A stretch of 15,787 bases of DNA from assembly GCA_965372135.1 (NCBI GenBank), contig CBDVBD010000072.1:1-15787 (forward strand), given 5' to 3'. The notes beneath the pieces are model-generated. The model made no database searches. It was not told the origin of the DNA and saw only the letters and a program-made list of their open reading frames with translations. The position numbers were made by a program, and so were the translations under genes. Of the stretch, positions 1 to 6,984 are shown one piece after another. Each line of letters opens with the position of its first letter. Positions within the stretch are counted from its first letter, which is position 1. Source of the DNA: CBDVBD01 sp965372135 (lineage in GTDB: Bacteria; Electryoneota; RPQS01; CBDVBD01).

Positions 1-19
1 TTTTACAGTTACACCAATA

Positions 20-35
20 TGGTTGATATCAACCA
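20..35. promoter_or_regulatory. 16-bp perfect palindrome, candidate enhancer-binding-protein site
   Basis: TGGTTGATATCAACCA is a perfect inverted repeat. Its centre lies about 160 bp upstream of the start predicted for the sigma-54 promoter at 163-179, within the usual range for upstream activator sites of sigma-54 enhancer-binding proteins. A degenerate second copy, TGGATCGATCAAC, occurs at 72-84 and shares TGG and ATCAAC. The symmetry is seen in the sequence; the role as an activator site is inference from position. It could instead be an operator for a divergent gene to the left of the window. Confidence 0.4.
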
Positions 36-162
36 CGCTAAAATCTCGTTAGTTAGTGCAATTCCACAATCTGGATCGATCAACAAATTCCTCTGCAAAA
101 CGCACGATTCGTAATTATTGTAATATCAATTATATACAAAACTCATGATTTCCACCCCAACC

Positions 163-179
163 CTGGCACAGTACTTGCT
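163..179 (+). promoter_or_regulatory. Sigma-54 (RpoN) -24/-12 promoter
   Basis: The 17-mer CTGGCACAGTACTTGCT matches the consensus YTGGCACGRNNNTTGCW at every specified position but one (A for G after TGGCAC). TGGCAC is at 164-169 and TTGC at 175-178, with the strict spacing that RNA polymerase-sigma-54 needs. Transcription would start near 190 and run right, through the stem-loop region, towards the ABC exporter at 667. No equally good sigma-70 promoter was seen between here and that gene. A chance match is possible but unlikely in a non-coding stretch that also carries an upstream palindrome. Confidence 0.65.
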
Positions 180-403
180 ATATTAACTACTGAAGCCAGT
201 CAGCCCAACGTCTGTCTTTCTCAACAAAAGCCTCCTTCGCTTTTCGATGATGTAACCTCCGAAATCTCCATTTGCCCGAATGGAGAGGAAGAAACCCGCT
301 TAACGGCGAGTTTCTTTTCTCATTCTTTGTTCTGTAAGTCTTGTTCCGACTCGTCGGAATGTGATCTGCCAGATCTTGGAATAGCACCACAATTCATTTG
401 TTC

Positions 404-436
404 CCGCCAGGTTTCAATCGAAGAGTAACCTGGCGG
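404..436 (+). repeat. Inverted repeat, 10-bp perfect stem with 13-nt loop
   Basis: CCGCCAGGTT (404-413) pairs perfectly with AACCTGGCGG (427-436). It is the most GC-rich stem of the leader and is separated by 8 nt from the next 10-bp stem. Confidence 0.6.
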
Positions 437-444
437 CTAGGAGT

Positions 445-468
445 AACACCACATTTCAATGTGGTGTT
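445..468 (+). repeat. Inverted repeat, 10-bp perfect stem with tetraloop
   Basis: AACACCACAT (445-454) pairs with ATGTGGTGTT (459-468) around TTCA. The same right arm could alternatively pair with GCACCAC just upstream (about 384-390), so two mutually exclusive folds are possible. Confidence 0.6.
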
Positions 469-653
469 CTGAAGAAACAACCACGTACCCTATTCGCTTC
501 AGCGGTTTACCTTTCAGTGGTTTCAGAAGTGTGATTGGGCAACATTCTTAATTCTTAATTATTACGGATAATAGAAATCATCGGATTTCGTCGTTGATTT
601 CCTCGAATTATTTTCGTAACTTTTAGGATTAAATATTTCTTAGTCGATAATTT

Positions 654-669
654 AGAGGTAACCACCACG
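654..669 (+). promoter_or_regulatory. Ribosome-binding site with non-canonical ACG start
   Basis: AGAGGT (654-659) is a good Shine-Dalgarno sequence and lies 7 nt before ACG (667-669), which opens the reading MKSLLRLLPYLRRYR expected for an ABC exporter N-terminus. No ATG, GTG or TTG exists in this frame between the stop at 595 and 793. Either ACG (or a neighbouring near-cognate codon) is used, or an original ATG carries a T-to-C change or sequencing error. Confidence 0.6.
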
Positions 670-2409
670 AAATCCCTTCTCCGATTACTTCCCTACTTAA
701 GACGTTACCGTAACCAATTATTCTGGGGTCTTTTATGTGTAGCGATTGCCGACCTCTTTGCCGTCGTCGCTCCCTGGATACTGAAATACGGGGTGGACTG
801 GCTGGAAGCCGGGGTCACGATTCGCCGTATCGGTGTAATCGCTATGGTACTGGTGCTGTTGGCGCTGGTGGGGGGAATATTCCGCTATTTTATGCGCCGG
901 AAAGTAATCGGAGTATCCCGATTAATCGAGCAGGACGTCCGCAGCGACCTGTTCCGCCATCTAACAACCCTGCCACAAACCTACTACAACCACACCCGCA
1001 CCGGTGATATCATCGCTCGCTGCACCAGCGACCTCGACCAGGTTCGAATGGTGTTGGGACCTGGCGTGATGTATCCGGTCAACACCGCAGTATCCATAAT
1101 TTTATCGGTGGCGATGATGTTGTGGATATCGCCCGGCTTGACGCTCTATGTCCTGTTAATCGGACCGGTAATTTCCGTGTCGGTGTACATTCTCGGTCAA
1201 AAAGTGTACCGTCACACGGTACTCATTCAGGAGCAATATTCCAGTTTGAATGATTTCATCCAGGAAAACCTATCCGGAGTGCGGATTGTGCGGTCTTTCT
1301 TGGCGGAACAATCTCAGGAAACACAATTCGACGGATTGAACCGGGAATACCTGAACCGAAACGTGGCGATGGTCCGCGTCCAATCGATGTTTTTACCCCT
1401 GATTTTTACCTTGTTCTCAGTGGGAACTGCATTGATTCTGTGGTTTGGCGGTCGGAAGATTATCTTAGGGGAATTGTCACTGGGGGATTTCGTGGCATTC
1501 ATCGCATATTTGGGGATATTAGCCTGGCCCATGATCGCCTTGGGGTGGGTGGTAAACCTTTACCAGCGCGGTGCTGCATCCATGAACCGCATCAACCGAA
1601 TCCTGGACACCGAACCGGAGAATTACGCTGGCGCTGAAGCCCGGCAAAATGTATCGGTGGAGGGCGACATCGAATTCCGAAACGTGTCGTTCAAGTATCC
1701 CGGCACCGACCGATGGGTACTGCGGAATATCAATCTAACCATTCCCAGGGGAACCAAGCTGGCGCTAATCGGTCGCACCGGATCAGGGAAATCGACCTTG
1801 ATCTCCTTGATCACCCGGTTGTGGGATGTCACCGAAGGGGAAATCCGTATCGGTGGAATACCAATTGACGAATTTCCGCTGGAGAAAATTAGGAGCGCCA
1901 TCGGATTCGTACCCCAGGATTCGCTGCTTTTCTCCACTAACATTAAGAATAACATAGCGATGGGTAAACCCAATGCCGATGATGATGCCGTGGAGAACGC
2001 TGCCGCCGTATCCGGTATCCATCCCGAAATTCAACAGTTTCCCAAAGGCTACAACACTCCCGTCGGCGAACGGGGAATCACATTATCGGGAGGACAGAAA
2101 CAGCGCACAGCCTTAGCCCGCGCGGTACTGAGGCAGCCGGAAATCCTGATCCTTGACGATGCATTGTCCAGCGTGGATACTCAGACCGAGGAAGTGGTGC
2201 TGGAGCAGCTCAAAAATGTAATGGCGAACCGCACCACCATGATGGTGGCGCACCGGATTTCCACCATCCAGGATGCCGACCATATCATCGTATTGGAGGA
2301 TGGCGAAATAGCCGAACAAGGCACTCACAAAGAACTGCTAAAATTGGGCGGTTTGTATGCCGATTCCTATCGAAGACAGCAGCTTCGAAAAGAACTGGAG
2401 GCGATGTAG
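667..2409 (+). CDS. Heterodimeric ABC exporter, MdlA/YheI-type subunit (degenerate site)
   Basis: This is a half-transporter: a six-helix exporter domain (about residues 1-320) and an ATPase domain (about 335-580) in the inner membrane. With the start at 667 it has 580 residues, the usual family length. Walker A is GRTGSGKS (369-376, K375), the signature LSGGQ is at 473-477, Walker B ends LDD with Asp498 where the catalytic Glu normally sits, and the H-loop His is 529. The Asp and the run ILILDDALSSVD are typical of the MdlA/YheI member of heterodimers. The first canonical start is GTG at 793, but that would delete helix 1: coding homology (residues LLRLLPYLRRYR onward) extends upstream, and AGAGGT at 654-659 sits 7 nt before an in-frame ACG at 667. 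The in-frame stop is at 595. The substrate is unknown; drug or lipid export are family possibilities. The stop overlaps the partner's start by 1 nt. Confidence 0.9.
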   Translation, partial: TKSLLRLLPYLRRYRNQLFWGLLCVAIADLFAVVAPWILKYGVDWLEAGVTIRRIGVIAMVLVLLALVGGIFRYFMRRKVIGVSRLIEQDVRSDLFRHLTTLPQTYYNHTRTGDIIARCTSDLDQVRMVLGPGVMYPVNTAVSIILSVAMMLWISPGLTLYVLLIGPVISVSVYILGQKVYRHTVLIQEQYSSLNDFIQENLSGVRIVRSFLAEQSQETQFDGLNREYLNRNVAMVRVQSMFLPLIFTLFSVGTALILWFGGRKIILGELSLGDFVAFIAYLGILAWPMIALGWVVNLYQRGAASMNRINRILDTEPENYAGAEARQNVSVEGDIEFRNVSFKYPGTDRWVLRNINLTIPRGTKLALIGRTGSGKSTLISLITRLWDVTEGEIRIGGIPIDEFPLEKIRSAIGFVPQDSLLFSTNIKNNIAMGKPNADDDAVENAAAVSGIHPEIQQFPKGYNTPVGERGITLSGGQKQRTALARAVLRQPEILILDDALSSVDTQTEEVVLEQLKNVMANRTTMMVAHRISTIQDADHIIVLEDGEIAEQGTHKELLKLGGLYADSYRRQQLRKELEAM

Positions 2410-4268
2410 TGCAGGGCGACTCCCAATTCGAAGATGATGTTTTAGGGAAAGCATACGATGCCCGGTTGGTGAAACGGTTATTGCGTTACCTCCGCCCCCA
2501 GCGTGGTCGCATTATGGTGGCGGTGATGGTGCTTCTTGCGGTGTCGGTATTGGACTTAGCGGGGCCATTATTGACCAAAATCGCCATCGACCGGTACATC
2601 AAACCCGGAGCTCAAGTGTCCGCTGTCACCCAGGCGGATGTAAATATTTCCCAATCCGCCGGAATCGCGGAATCCATGACCAAAAACCGCGCCATTCGAG
2701 GATTGGGATTAATCGTACTCCTGGTATTGGGAGTGGCAGTGGTCACCGGCGGCTTGCGCTATTTCGAAATGTACATAACCAACCTCACCGGTCAGCACAT
2801 CATCTACGACATGCGCAAAGAAATCTTCCACAAGTTCCAACAGCTATCGATCCCCTACTACGACCGCAATCCGGTGGGACGACTGATGGCGAGGGTTACC
2901 TCGGACGTCCAGGCGTTGTACGAAATGTTTACCCAGGGAGTAGTGGCGATCGTGGGGGATCTGGTGACCTTGGTGGGCATTGTGGTGATCATGCTGCTCT
3001 TGAATTGGAAACTGGCGTTAGCGACGTTCGTAGTACTTCCGGTGTTGGTATGGGCAACTTTCCTGTTCAAAATTCGTGTCCGAGCCAGCTACCGGGATAT
3101 CCGCAAACGGGTGGCTGAGCTTTCCGCATACCTGCAGGAGCGAGTGGTGGGCATGAAGGTTATCAAACTGTACAATCGCGAGAAACAAAGCCAAAACGAA
3201 TACGATGAAATCGGCAAAGGTTTGATGGGAGCGCACTTAAAGGCAATCCGGTACTTTGCCCTATTCTTTCCCGGGGTGGATTTCCTGTCGGCGGTGGCGT
3301 TGGCAATCATCCTGTGGATCGGCGGCGGCATGATCCTCCGCGATGCGTTGACATTGGGTGTCCTGGTGGCATTTATCCAATACGCCGAGCGATTCTACCG
3401 GCCGATCCGCGATTTGGCGGAAAAGTACAACATCCTGCAAGCCGCCATGGCAAGTTCGGAACGGATTTTCCGGCTGCTGGATCAACCAGTGGAAATCCCC
3501 CTGTCCGATAACCCAGTGGCGCTACCCCCTAACCCTTCGGGAATCGAATTCCGCAATGTCAGCTTCAGTTACAATGAAGATACCGAAGTTCTCCATGACG
3601 TTTCGTTCCGAATCCGTGAAGGGGAACGGATAGCAATTGTAGGAGCGACTGGAGCCGGCAAAACCACCCTGATGAGCCTGCTGGTGCGATTCTACGACGT
3701 CCAACAGGGGCAGATATTGTTGGATGGTGTTGATATCCGTGATCTGGATCCCGCCGTACTGCGCAGCCAGGTCGGACTGGTGCCGCAGGACGTATTCCTG
3801 TTCGCCGGCGATATCGAAGGGAACCTGAAACTGGGAGTACCGGATGCCGATTTCCAGGCAGTGGAAAATTCGGCACTGCAGGTCAACGCCGACCGCTTTA
3901 TCCGTAAGCTGCCGGAAGGGTATCAGGAGCCGGTAATGGAACGGGGAGCTACATTATCCGCCGGAGAACGGCAGCTTATTTCGTTCGCTCGAGCTCTGCT
4001 GTTCGATCCCCGAATCCTGGTGCTGGATGAAGCGACATCATCGGTGGATACCCATACCGAAAGCCTGATACAGGATGCGGTGGGAACCCTGATGGAAGGA
4101 CGAACCTCGGTGATTATCGCACACCGGCTGTCCACCATCCAGAAAGCGGATCGGATTCTGGTATTCCACTACGGCAGATTACGGGAAGAAGGCACCCATA
4201 AGGAGTTGATGGAAAGAAAAGGGCTGTACCACAAGCTATATCAACTCCAATATCAAAATGCAGCCTGA
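2409..4268 (+). CDS. Heterodimeric ABC exporter, MdlB/YheH-type subunit (catalytic site)
   Basis: This is the partner half-transporter, 619 residues, starting at GTG inside the stop of the previous gene (TAGTG), so translation is probably coupled. The membrane domain covers about residues 20-350 and carries a longer first periplasmic loop (about residues 60-95) than its partner, as in YheH/MdlB proteins. The ATPase domain has Walker A GATGAGKT (412-419, K418), Walker B ILVLDE with the catalytic Glu541, and H-loop His572. Its signature is LSAGE (516-520) rather than LSGGQ. In a heterodimer this variant signature would face the partner's Asp498 site, giving one degenerate and one competent ATP site. 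Heterodimer pairing is inference from adjacency and complementary motif defects. The substrate cannot be told from sequence. Confidence 0.93.
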   Translation: MQGDSQFEDDVLGKAYDARLVKRLLRYLRPQRGRIMVAVMVLLAVSVLDLAGPLLTKIAIDRYIKPGAQVSAVTQADVNISQSAGIAESMTKNRAIRGLGLIVLLVLGVAVVTGGLRYFEMYITNLTGQHIIYDMRKEIFHKFQQLSIPYYDRNPVGRLMARVTSDVQALYEMFTQGVVAIVGDLVTLVGIVVIMLLLNWKLALATFVVLPVLVWATFLFKIRVRASYRDIRKRVAELSAYLQERVVGMKVIKLYNREKQSQNEYDEIGKGLMGAHLKAIRYFALFFPGVDFLSAVALAIILWIGGGMILRDALTLGVLVAFIQYAERFYRPIRDLAEKYNILQAAMASSERIFRLLDQPVEIPLSDNPVALPPNPSGIEFRNVSFSYNEDTEVLHDVSFRIREGERIAIVGATGAGKTTLMSLLVRFYDVQQGQILLDGVDIRDLDPAVLRSQVGLVPQDVFLFAGDIEGNLKLGVPDADFQAVENSALQVNADRFIRKLPEGYQEPVMERGATLSAGERQLISFARALLFDPRILVLDEATSSVDTHTESLIQDAVGTLMEGRTSVIIAHRLSTIQKADRILVFHYGRLREEGTHKELMERKGLYHKLYQLQYQNAA

Positions 4269-4279
4269 TTCTCCTATGT

Positions 4280-4295
4280 ATATTTTCTAAAATAT
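4280..4295. repeat. AT-rich palindrome beside a putative -35 box
   Basis: ATATTTT (4280-4286) and AAAATAT (4289-4295) form a perfect inverted repeat with a 2-nt centre, ending 2 nt before TTGACA at 4298. It may be an operator, an UP-like element, or simply AT-rich sequence. Confidence 0.3.
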
Positions 4296-4297
4296 TC

Positions 4298-4326
4298 TTG
4301 ACATTACGCGGAAAATGACGTAGATT
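4298..4326 (+). promoter_or_regulatory. Sigma-70-like promoter upstream of kdsB
   Basis: A perfect -35 hexamer TTGACA (4298-4303) is followed after 17 bp by TAGATT (4321-4326), four of six matches to TATAAT. It lies in the only sizeable gap between the ABC exporter and the kdsB gene run, where a new transcript would be expected. Transcription would start near 4333 and leave a leader of about 180 nt. Confidence 0.45.
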
Positions 4327-4386
4327 TTAAGATTAGATGATTCTTACCTATCATGCCCTCGAAAAATCCTAACCCTAATAATATCA

Positions 4387-4512
4387 ATGACTGATACCAC
4401 TAAAAAAGTCACTCGGATTACAAAGCAGATAGTATCCCGATATACACCGGTAAAATTGAACCGATTTTCGTGGGTATTGTGCCGATTAATTGACCTGAGG
4501 ATCATCGAATAG
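4387..4512 (+). CDS. Possible 41-aa basic small ORF abutting kdsB
   Basis: ATG at 4387 opens 41 codons (MTDTTKKVTRITKQIVSR...) ending at TAG 4510-4512, immediately before the kdsB ATG at 4513. The product would be basic, without a membrane segment or a domain I recognise. No clear Shine-Dalgarno sequence precedes its ATG, which argues against it. Direct abutment to kdsB would allow translational coupling, and the GAGG that serves kdsB (4497-4500) lies inside it. It may be chance open frame in the leader. Confidence 0.2.
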   Translation: MTDTTKKVTRITKQIVSRYTPVKLNRFSWVLCRLIDLRIIE

Positions 4513-5268
4513 ATGGCGGATTCATCGGACATTTTGGGAGTGATACCAGCCCGTTGGGGTTCCAAACGCTTCCCCGGAAAACCATTGGTAAAATTACATG
4601 GCAAAACCTTGATCCAATGGGTGTGGGAACGAGCCGTCCAGGTAAATGGAGTGTCTCAGTGGCTGGTAGCCACCGATGACGAGAGAATATCGCACGCCGT
4701 CCGGGCATTTGGTGGGCAGGCGTTAATGACGTCACCGGAGCACCAGTCCGGAACCGACCGGATCATCGAGGTGATCCAGCACTATCCTCACCAAATCGTA
4801 GTGAACATCCAGGGGGACGAACCGCTTCTTAATCCTAAGTCGGTGGAGACCATCATCCAGGCGTTGGAGTCAGATCCCGAAGCTGCCGTAAGTACCGCTG
4901 CATTTCCGATACGAAGTATAAAAGAGTTGGACGATCCCAATGTAGTGAAAGTCGCGGTAAGCAAGAACCATCGCGCCTTGATGTTTACTCGCGCGGCAAT
5001 TCCCCATGTCCGCGACCAGTCCACCCGGTCAGAATGGACTAACCTAAGAATCCATTATCGCCATTTAGGCGTGTATGGTTATCGACGGAAAGCGTTACTC
5101 ACATACTCCCAATGGAAACCAGGTCCGTTGGAAATGGCGGAAAAATTAGAACAACTACGCTTTTTGGAACACGGTGTAGTGGTGGCTTGTCCGCTAATTG
5201 AGGACGGCTCGCCGGGGGTGGACACACCGGAAGACCTTCGTAATATAGAACGATTATTGCCCCATTAG
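4513..5268 (+). CDS. kdsB: 3-deoxy-manno-octulosonate cytidylyltransferase (CMP-KDO synthetase)
   Basis: KdsB activates KDO: CTP + KDO gives CMP-KDO + diphosphate, in the cytoplasm, before KDO is attached to lipid A. The protein has 251 residues, the normal length. The nucleotide-binding loop VIPARWGSKRFPGKPL is at 10-25, EHQSGTDR at 76-83, and the Mg/CTP motif NIQGDEP places the metal-binding Asp at 102. The segment MAEKLEQLRFLEHG follows, and GVDTPEDL near the C-terminus carries the second conserved Asp (237). A GAGG at 4497-4500 lies 12 nt before the ATG. It is first in a run with pyrG, which supplies CTP, and kdsA, which makes KDO-8-phosphate. Confidence 0.96.
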   Translation: MADSSDILGVIPARWGSKRFPGKPLVKLHGKTLIQWVWERAVQVNGVSQWLVATDDERISHAVRAFGGQALMTSPEHQSGTDRIIEVIQHYPHQIVVNIQGDEPLLNPKSVETIIQALESDPEAAVSTAAFPIRSIKELDDPNVVKVAVSKNHRALMFTRAAIPHVRDQSTRSEWTNLRIHYRHLGVYGYRRKALLTYSQWKPGPLEMAEKLEQLRFLEHGVVVACPLIEDGSPGVDTPEDLRNIERLLPH

Positions 5269-5279
5269 ACACCTTTTTA

Positions 5280-5300
5280 CTGTGGCAATCCCTGCCACGG
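5280..5300 (+). promoter_or_regulatory. Small stem-loop directly before the pyrG ribosome-binding site
   Basis: GTGGCA (5282-5287) pairs with TGCCAC (5293-5298) around ATCCC, with a possible G-U and C-G extension outward. It sits between kdsB and pyrG and ends next to the pyrG Shine-Dalgarno AAAGGA (about 5301-5306). It may be an RNA-processing or translation-control element. There is no following U-tract, so it is not a typical terminator. Confidence 0.35.
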
Positions 5301-5313
5301 AAAGGATGCCTGA

Positions 5314-6969
5314 ATGCCTCCCCGTAAGCGCACAAAGTATATCTTTATTACCGGAGGAGTAGTATCCGCCCTGGGGAAGGGAATCACCGCCGCCTCAATT
5401 GGTCTGCTGTTGAAATCCCGGAGTTTGAATGTGACCATCATGAAGCTGGATCCCTATATAAATGTGGATCCGGGGACCATGAATCCCTTCCAGCACGGTG
5501 AAGTGTACGTTACGGAGGATGGCTCTGAAACCGACCTCGACTTAGGACACTACGAGCGATTCATCGATACCAACATGGGTCGCAAAAACAACGCCACCAC
5601 CGGGCAGATCTATGAAACGGTAATCCGCAAAGAAAGGAACGGCGACTACCTCGGGGGCACGGTGCAGGTCATCCCCCACATTACCCAGGAAATCCGGAAT
5701 CGCATCCTGCAAGTATCGGAAAATCACGCTAAAATCGATGTGGTGATTGTGGAAGTGGGCGGTACCGTGGGCGATATTGAATCCCTGCCGTTTCTGGAAG
5801 CGATACGGCAGTTTTGCCTGGAACACGGTCGCAGTAATGCCATTGTGATCCACGTGACGTTGGTGCCCTACATCGAGACCGCGGGGGAGGTCAAGACCAA
5901 ACCCACCCAACACAGTGTCAGACAGCTTCGGGAAATCGGCATCCAACCGGACATCCTGATCTGCCGCACCACAGAACGGCTGCCGCGACCGGTTCGGGAA
6001 AAGATTGCGCTGTTCTGTAATGTGGCGCCCAAGGATGTCAAAGAAGCGTTGGATGTCGATTTGGTGTACAAAATTCCGTTGAACCTGGAAAGGGATGGAT
6101 TAGGGGATAACATATTATCGAAACTCCGCCTTAAAGCTCATAAACCGGATCTAACGGAATGGCGGGAATTGGTACACAAAATCGAACACCCCAAATACAC
6201 TGTCCCCATCGCCATCTGCGGAAAATATGTACAGTTGAAAGATGCTTACAAGAGCATCATCGAATCTTTCGTGCATGCCGGAGCACCCAATAACGCCAAA
6301 GTTGAACTGCGCTGGATGGAATCGGAGGACATCGAACGGGACGGACCGGATAAATACTTAGAGGGTGTTAGTGGGCTGCTAATTCCCGGCGGATTTGGAG
6401 TACGGGGGATCGAAGGAAAGGTAATCGCGGCAGAGTATGTCAGGACACATAACATCCCCTTCTTCGGAATCTGCTTAGGTCTACAGTGTGCCGTGATCGA
6501 ATTCGCACGGAATGTATGCGGCTTGAAAAACGCCAACAGCAAGGAATTTTCCCCACGGTGCCGCTATCCGGTGATCGACCTGATGGAGGAACAGAAGAAA
6601 ATCCGGAAAAAGGGCGGCACCATGCGCTTAGGCACCTATCCCTGCTTCCTGCAAACCAGCACACTGGCGCATAAAACGTATGGAAAAGATGCCGTCACCG
6701 AACGCCATCGTCACCGGTATGAAGTGAACAACGCCTTCCGGGACACCCTGACCGAACACGGCATGGTGTTAAGCGGAATCTGGCCCGAGGGGGACTTGGT
6801 GGAAATTATCGAAATCCCCGATCACCCATGGTACATGGCGGTACAGTTCCATCCTGAGCTGAAAAGCCGCTTCACCAAACCGCATCCCATCTTCAGGGAT
6901 TTCGTAGCAGCGGCAGTCAAGAAACACTATCCTGAAGCGGTTGCAGACGAAATAGAACCGACATCATAA
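5314..6969 (+). CDS. pyrG: CTP synthase (glutamine-hydrolysing)
   Basis: PyrG converts UTP + ATP + glutamine to CTP in the cytoplasm. At 551 residues it is full length. The N-terminal synthetase domain (about 1-270) begins with KYIFITGGVVSALGKGI, contains DPYINVDPGTMNPFQHGEV, and has EVGGTVGDIES. The C-terminal class I glutamine amidotransferase domain has the oxyanion loop PGGFGVRG, the nucleophile Cys387 in FFGICLGLQ, and His513 and Glu515 in QFHPEL, completing the triad. A Shine-Dalgarno AAGGA lies 8 nt before the ATG. Position between kdsB and kdsA fits a role in supplying CTP for CMP-KDO formation. Confidence 0.98.
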   Translation: MPPRKRTKYIFITGGVVSALGKGITAASIGLLLKSRSLNVTIMKLDPYINVDPGTMNPFQHGEVYVTEDGSETDLDLGHYERFIDTNMGRKNNATTGQIYETVIRKERNGDYLGGTVQVIPHITQEIRNRILQVSENHAKIDVVIVEVGGTVGDIESLPFLEAIRQFCLEHGRSNAIVIHVTLVPYIETAGEVKTKPTQHSVRQLREIGIQPDILICRTTERLPRPVREKIALFCNVAPKDVKEALDVDLVYKIPLNLERDGLGDNILSKLRLKAHKPDLTEWRELVHKIEHPKYTVPIAICGKYVQLKDAYKSIIESFVHAGAPNNAKVELRWMESEDIERDGPDKYLEGVSGLLIPGGFGVRGIEGKVIAAEYVRTHNIPFFGICLGLQCAVIEFARNVCGLKNANSKEFSPRCRYPVIDLMEEQKKIRKKGGTMRLGTYPCFLQTSTLAHKTYGKDAVTERHRHRYEVNNAFRDTLTEHGMVLSGIWPEGDLVEIIEIPDHPWYMAVQFHPELKSRFTKPHPIFRDFVAAAVKKHYPEAVADEIEPTS

Positions 6970-6984
6970 CTTGAAGGTTACCTA

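Larger units (their letters stand above)
190..666 (+). other. Long non-coding leader with seven consecutive stem-loops
   Basis: No convincing protein gene is seen in this stretch. Seven stem-loops follow one another: 226-244 (6 bp), 265-286 (8 bp), 291-314 (8 bp with one mismatch), 344-359 (6-7 bp), 363-375 (5 bp), 404-436 (10 bp, CCGCCAGGTT with AACCTGGCGG) and 445-468 (10 bp, AACACCACAT with ATGTGGTGTT around TTCA). None is followed by a clear U-tract, so they do not look like simple intrinsic terminators. Downstream of the predicted sigma-54 start they would form the 5' leader of the exporter mRNA, or a separate sigma-54-dependent small RNA. The pairing is seen directly; the RNA role is inferred. 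I recognise no known riboswitch, RNase P RNA, tmRNA or 6S RNA in it. Confidence 0.45.

Noticed and set aside
187..390. Minus-strand 67-aa ORF in the left non-coding region
   Set aside because: It lies over the stem-loop region, has no recognisable domain, and its open frame is explained by hairpin sequence; the sigma-54 promoter points the other way.
411..420. GTTTCAATCG, resembling the 3' end of some CRISPR repeats
   Set aside because: It occurs once, with no regularly spaced repeats or cas genes; it is part of a stem-loop.
459..551. 30-codon plus-strand ORF (MWCSEETTTY...) in the leader
   Set aside because: The nearest AGGAG is about 15 nt away and the ATG is buried in the 10-bp stem at 445-468; no supporting homology.
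735..1007. 90-aa plus-strand ORF starting with ATG near the exporter's 5' end
   Set aside because: It is out of frame with the clear ABC exporter coding sequence that covers the same bases.
3565..3876. 103-aa minus-strand ORF inside the second ABC gene
   Set aside because: Antisense shadow of the conserved ATPase domain; no independent signals.
5542..5946. 134-aa minus-strand ORF inside pyrG
   Set aside because: Antisense to strongly conserved CTP synthase motifs; its composition is that of a codon-shadow frame.
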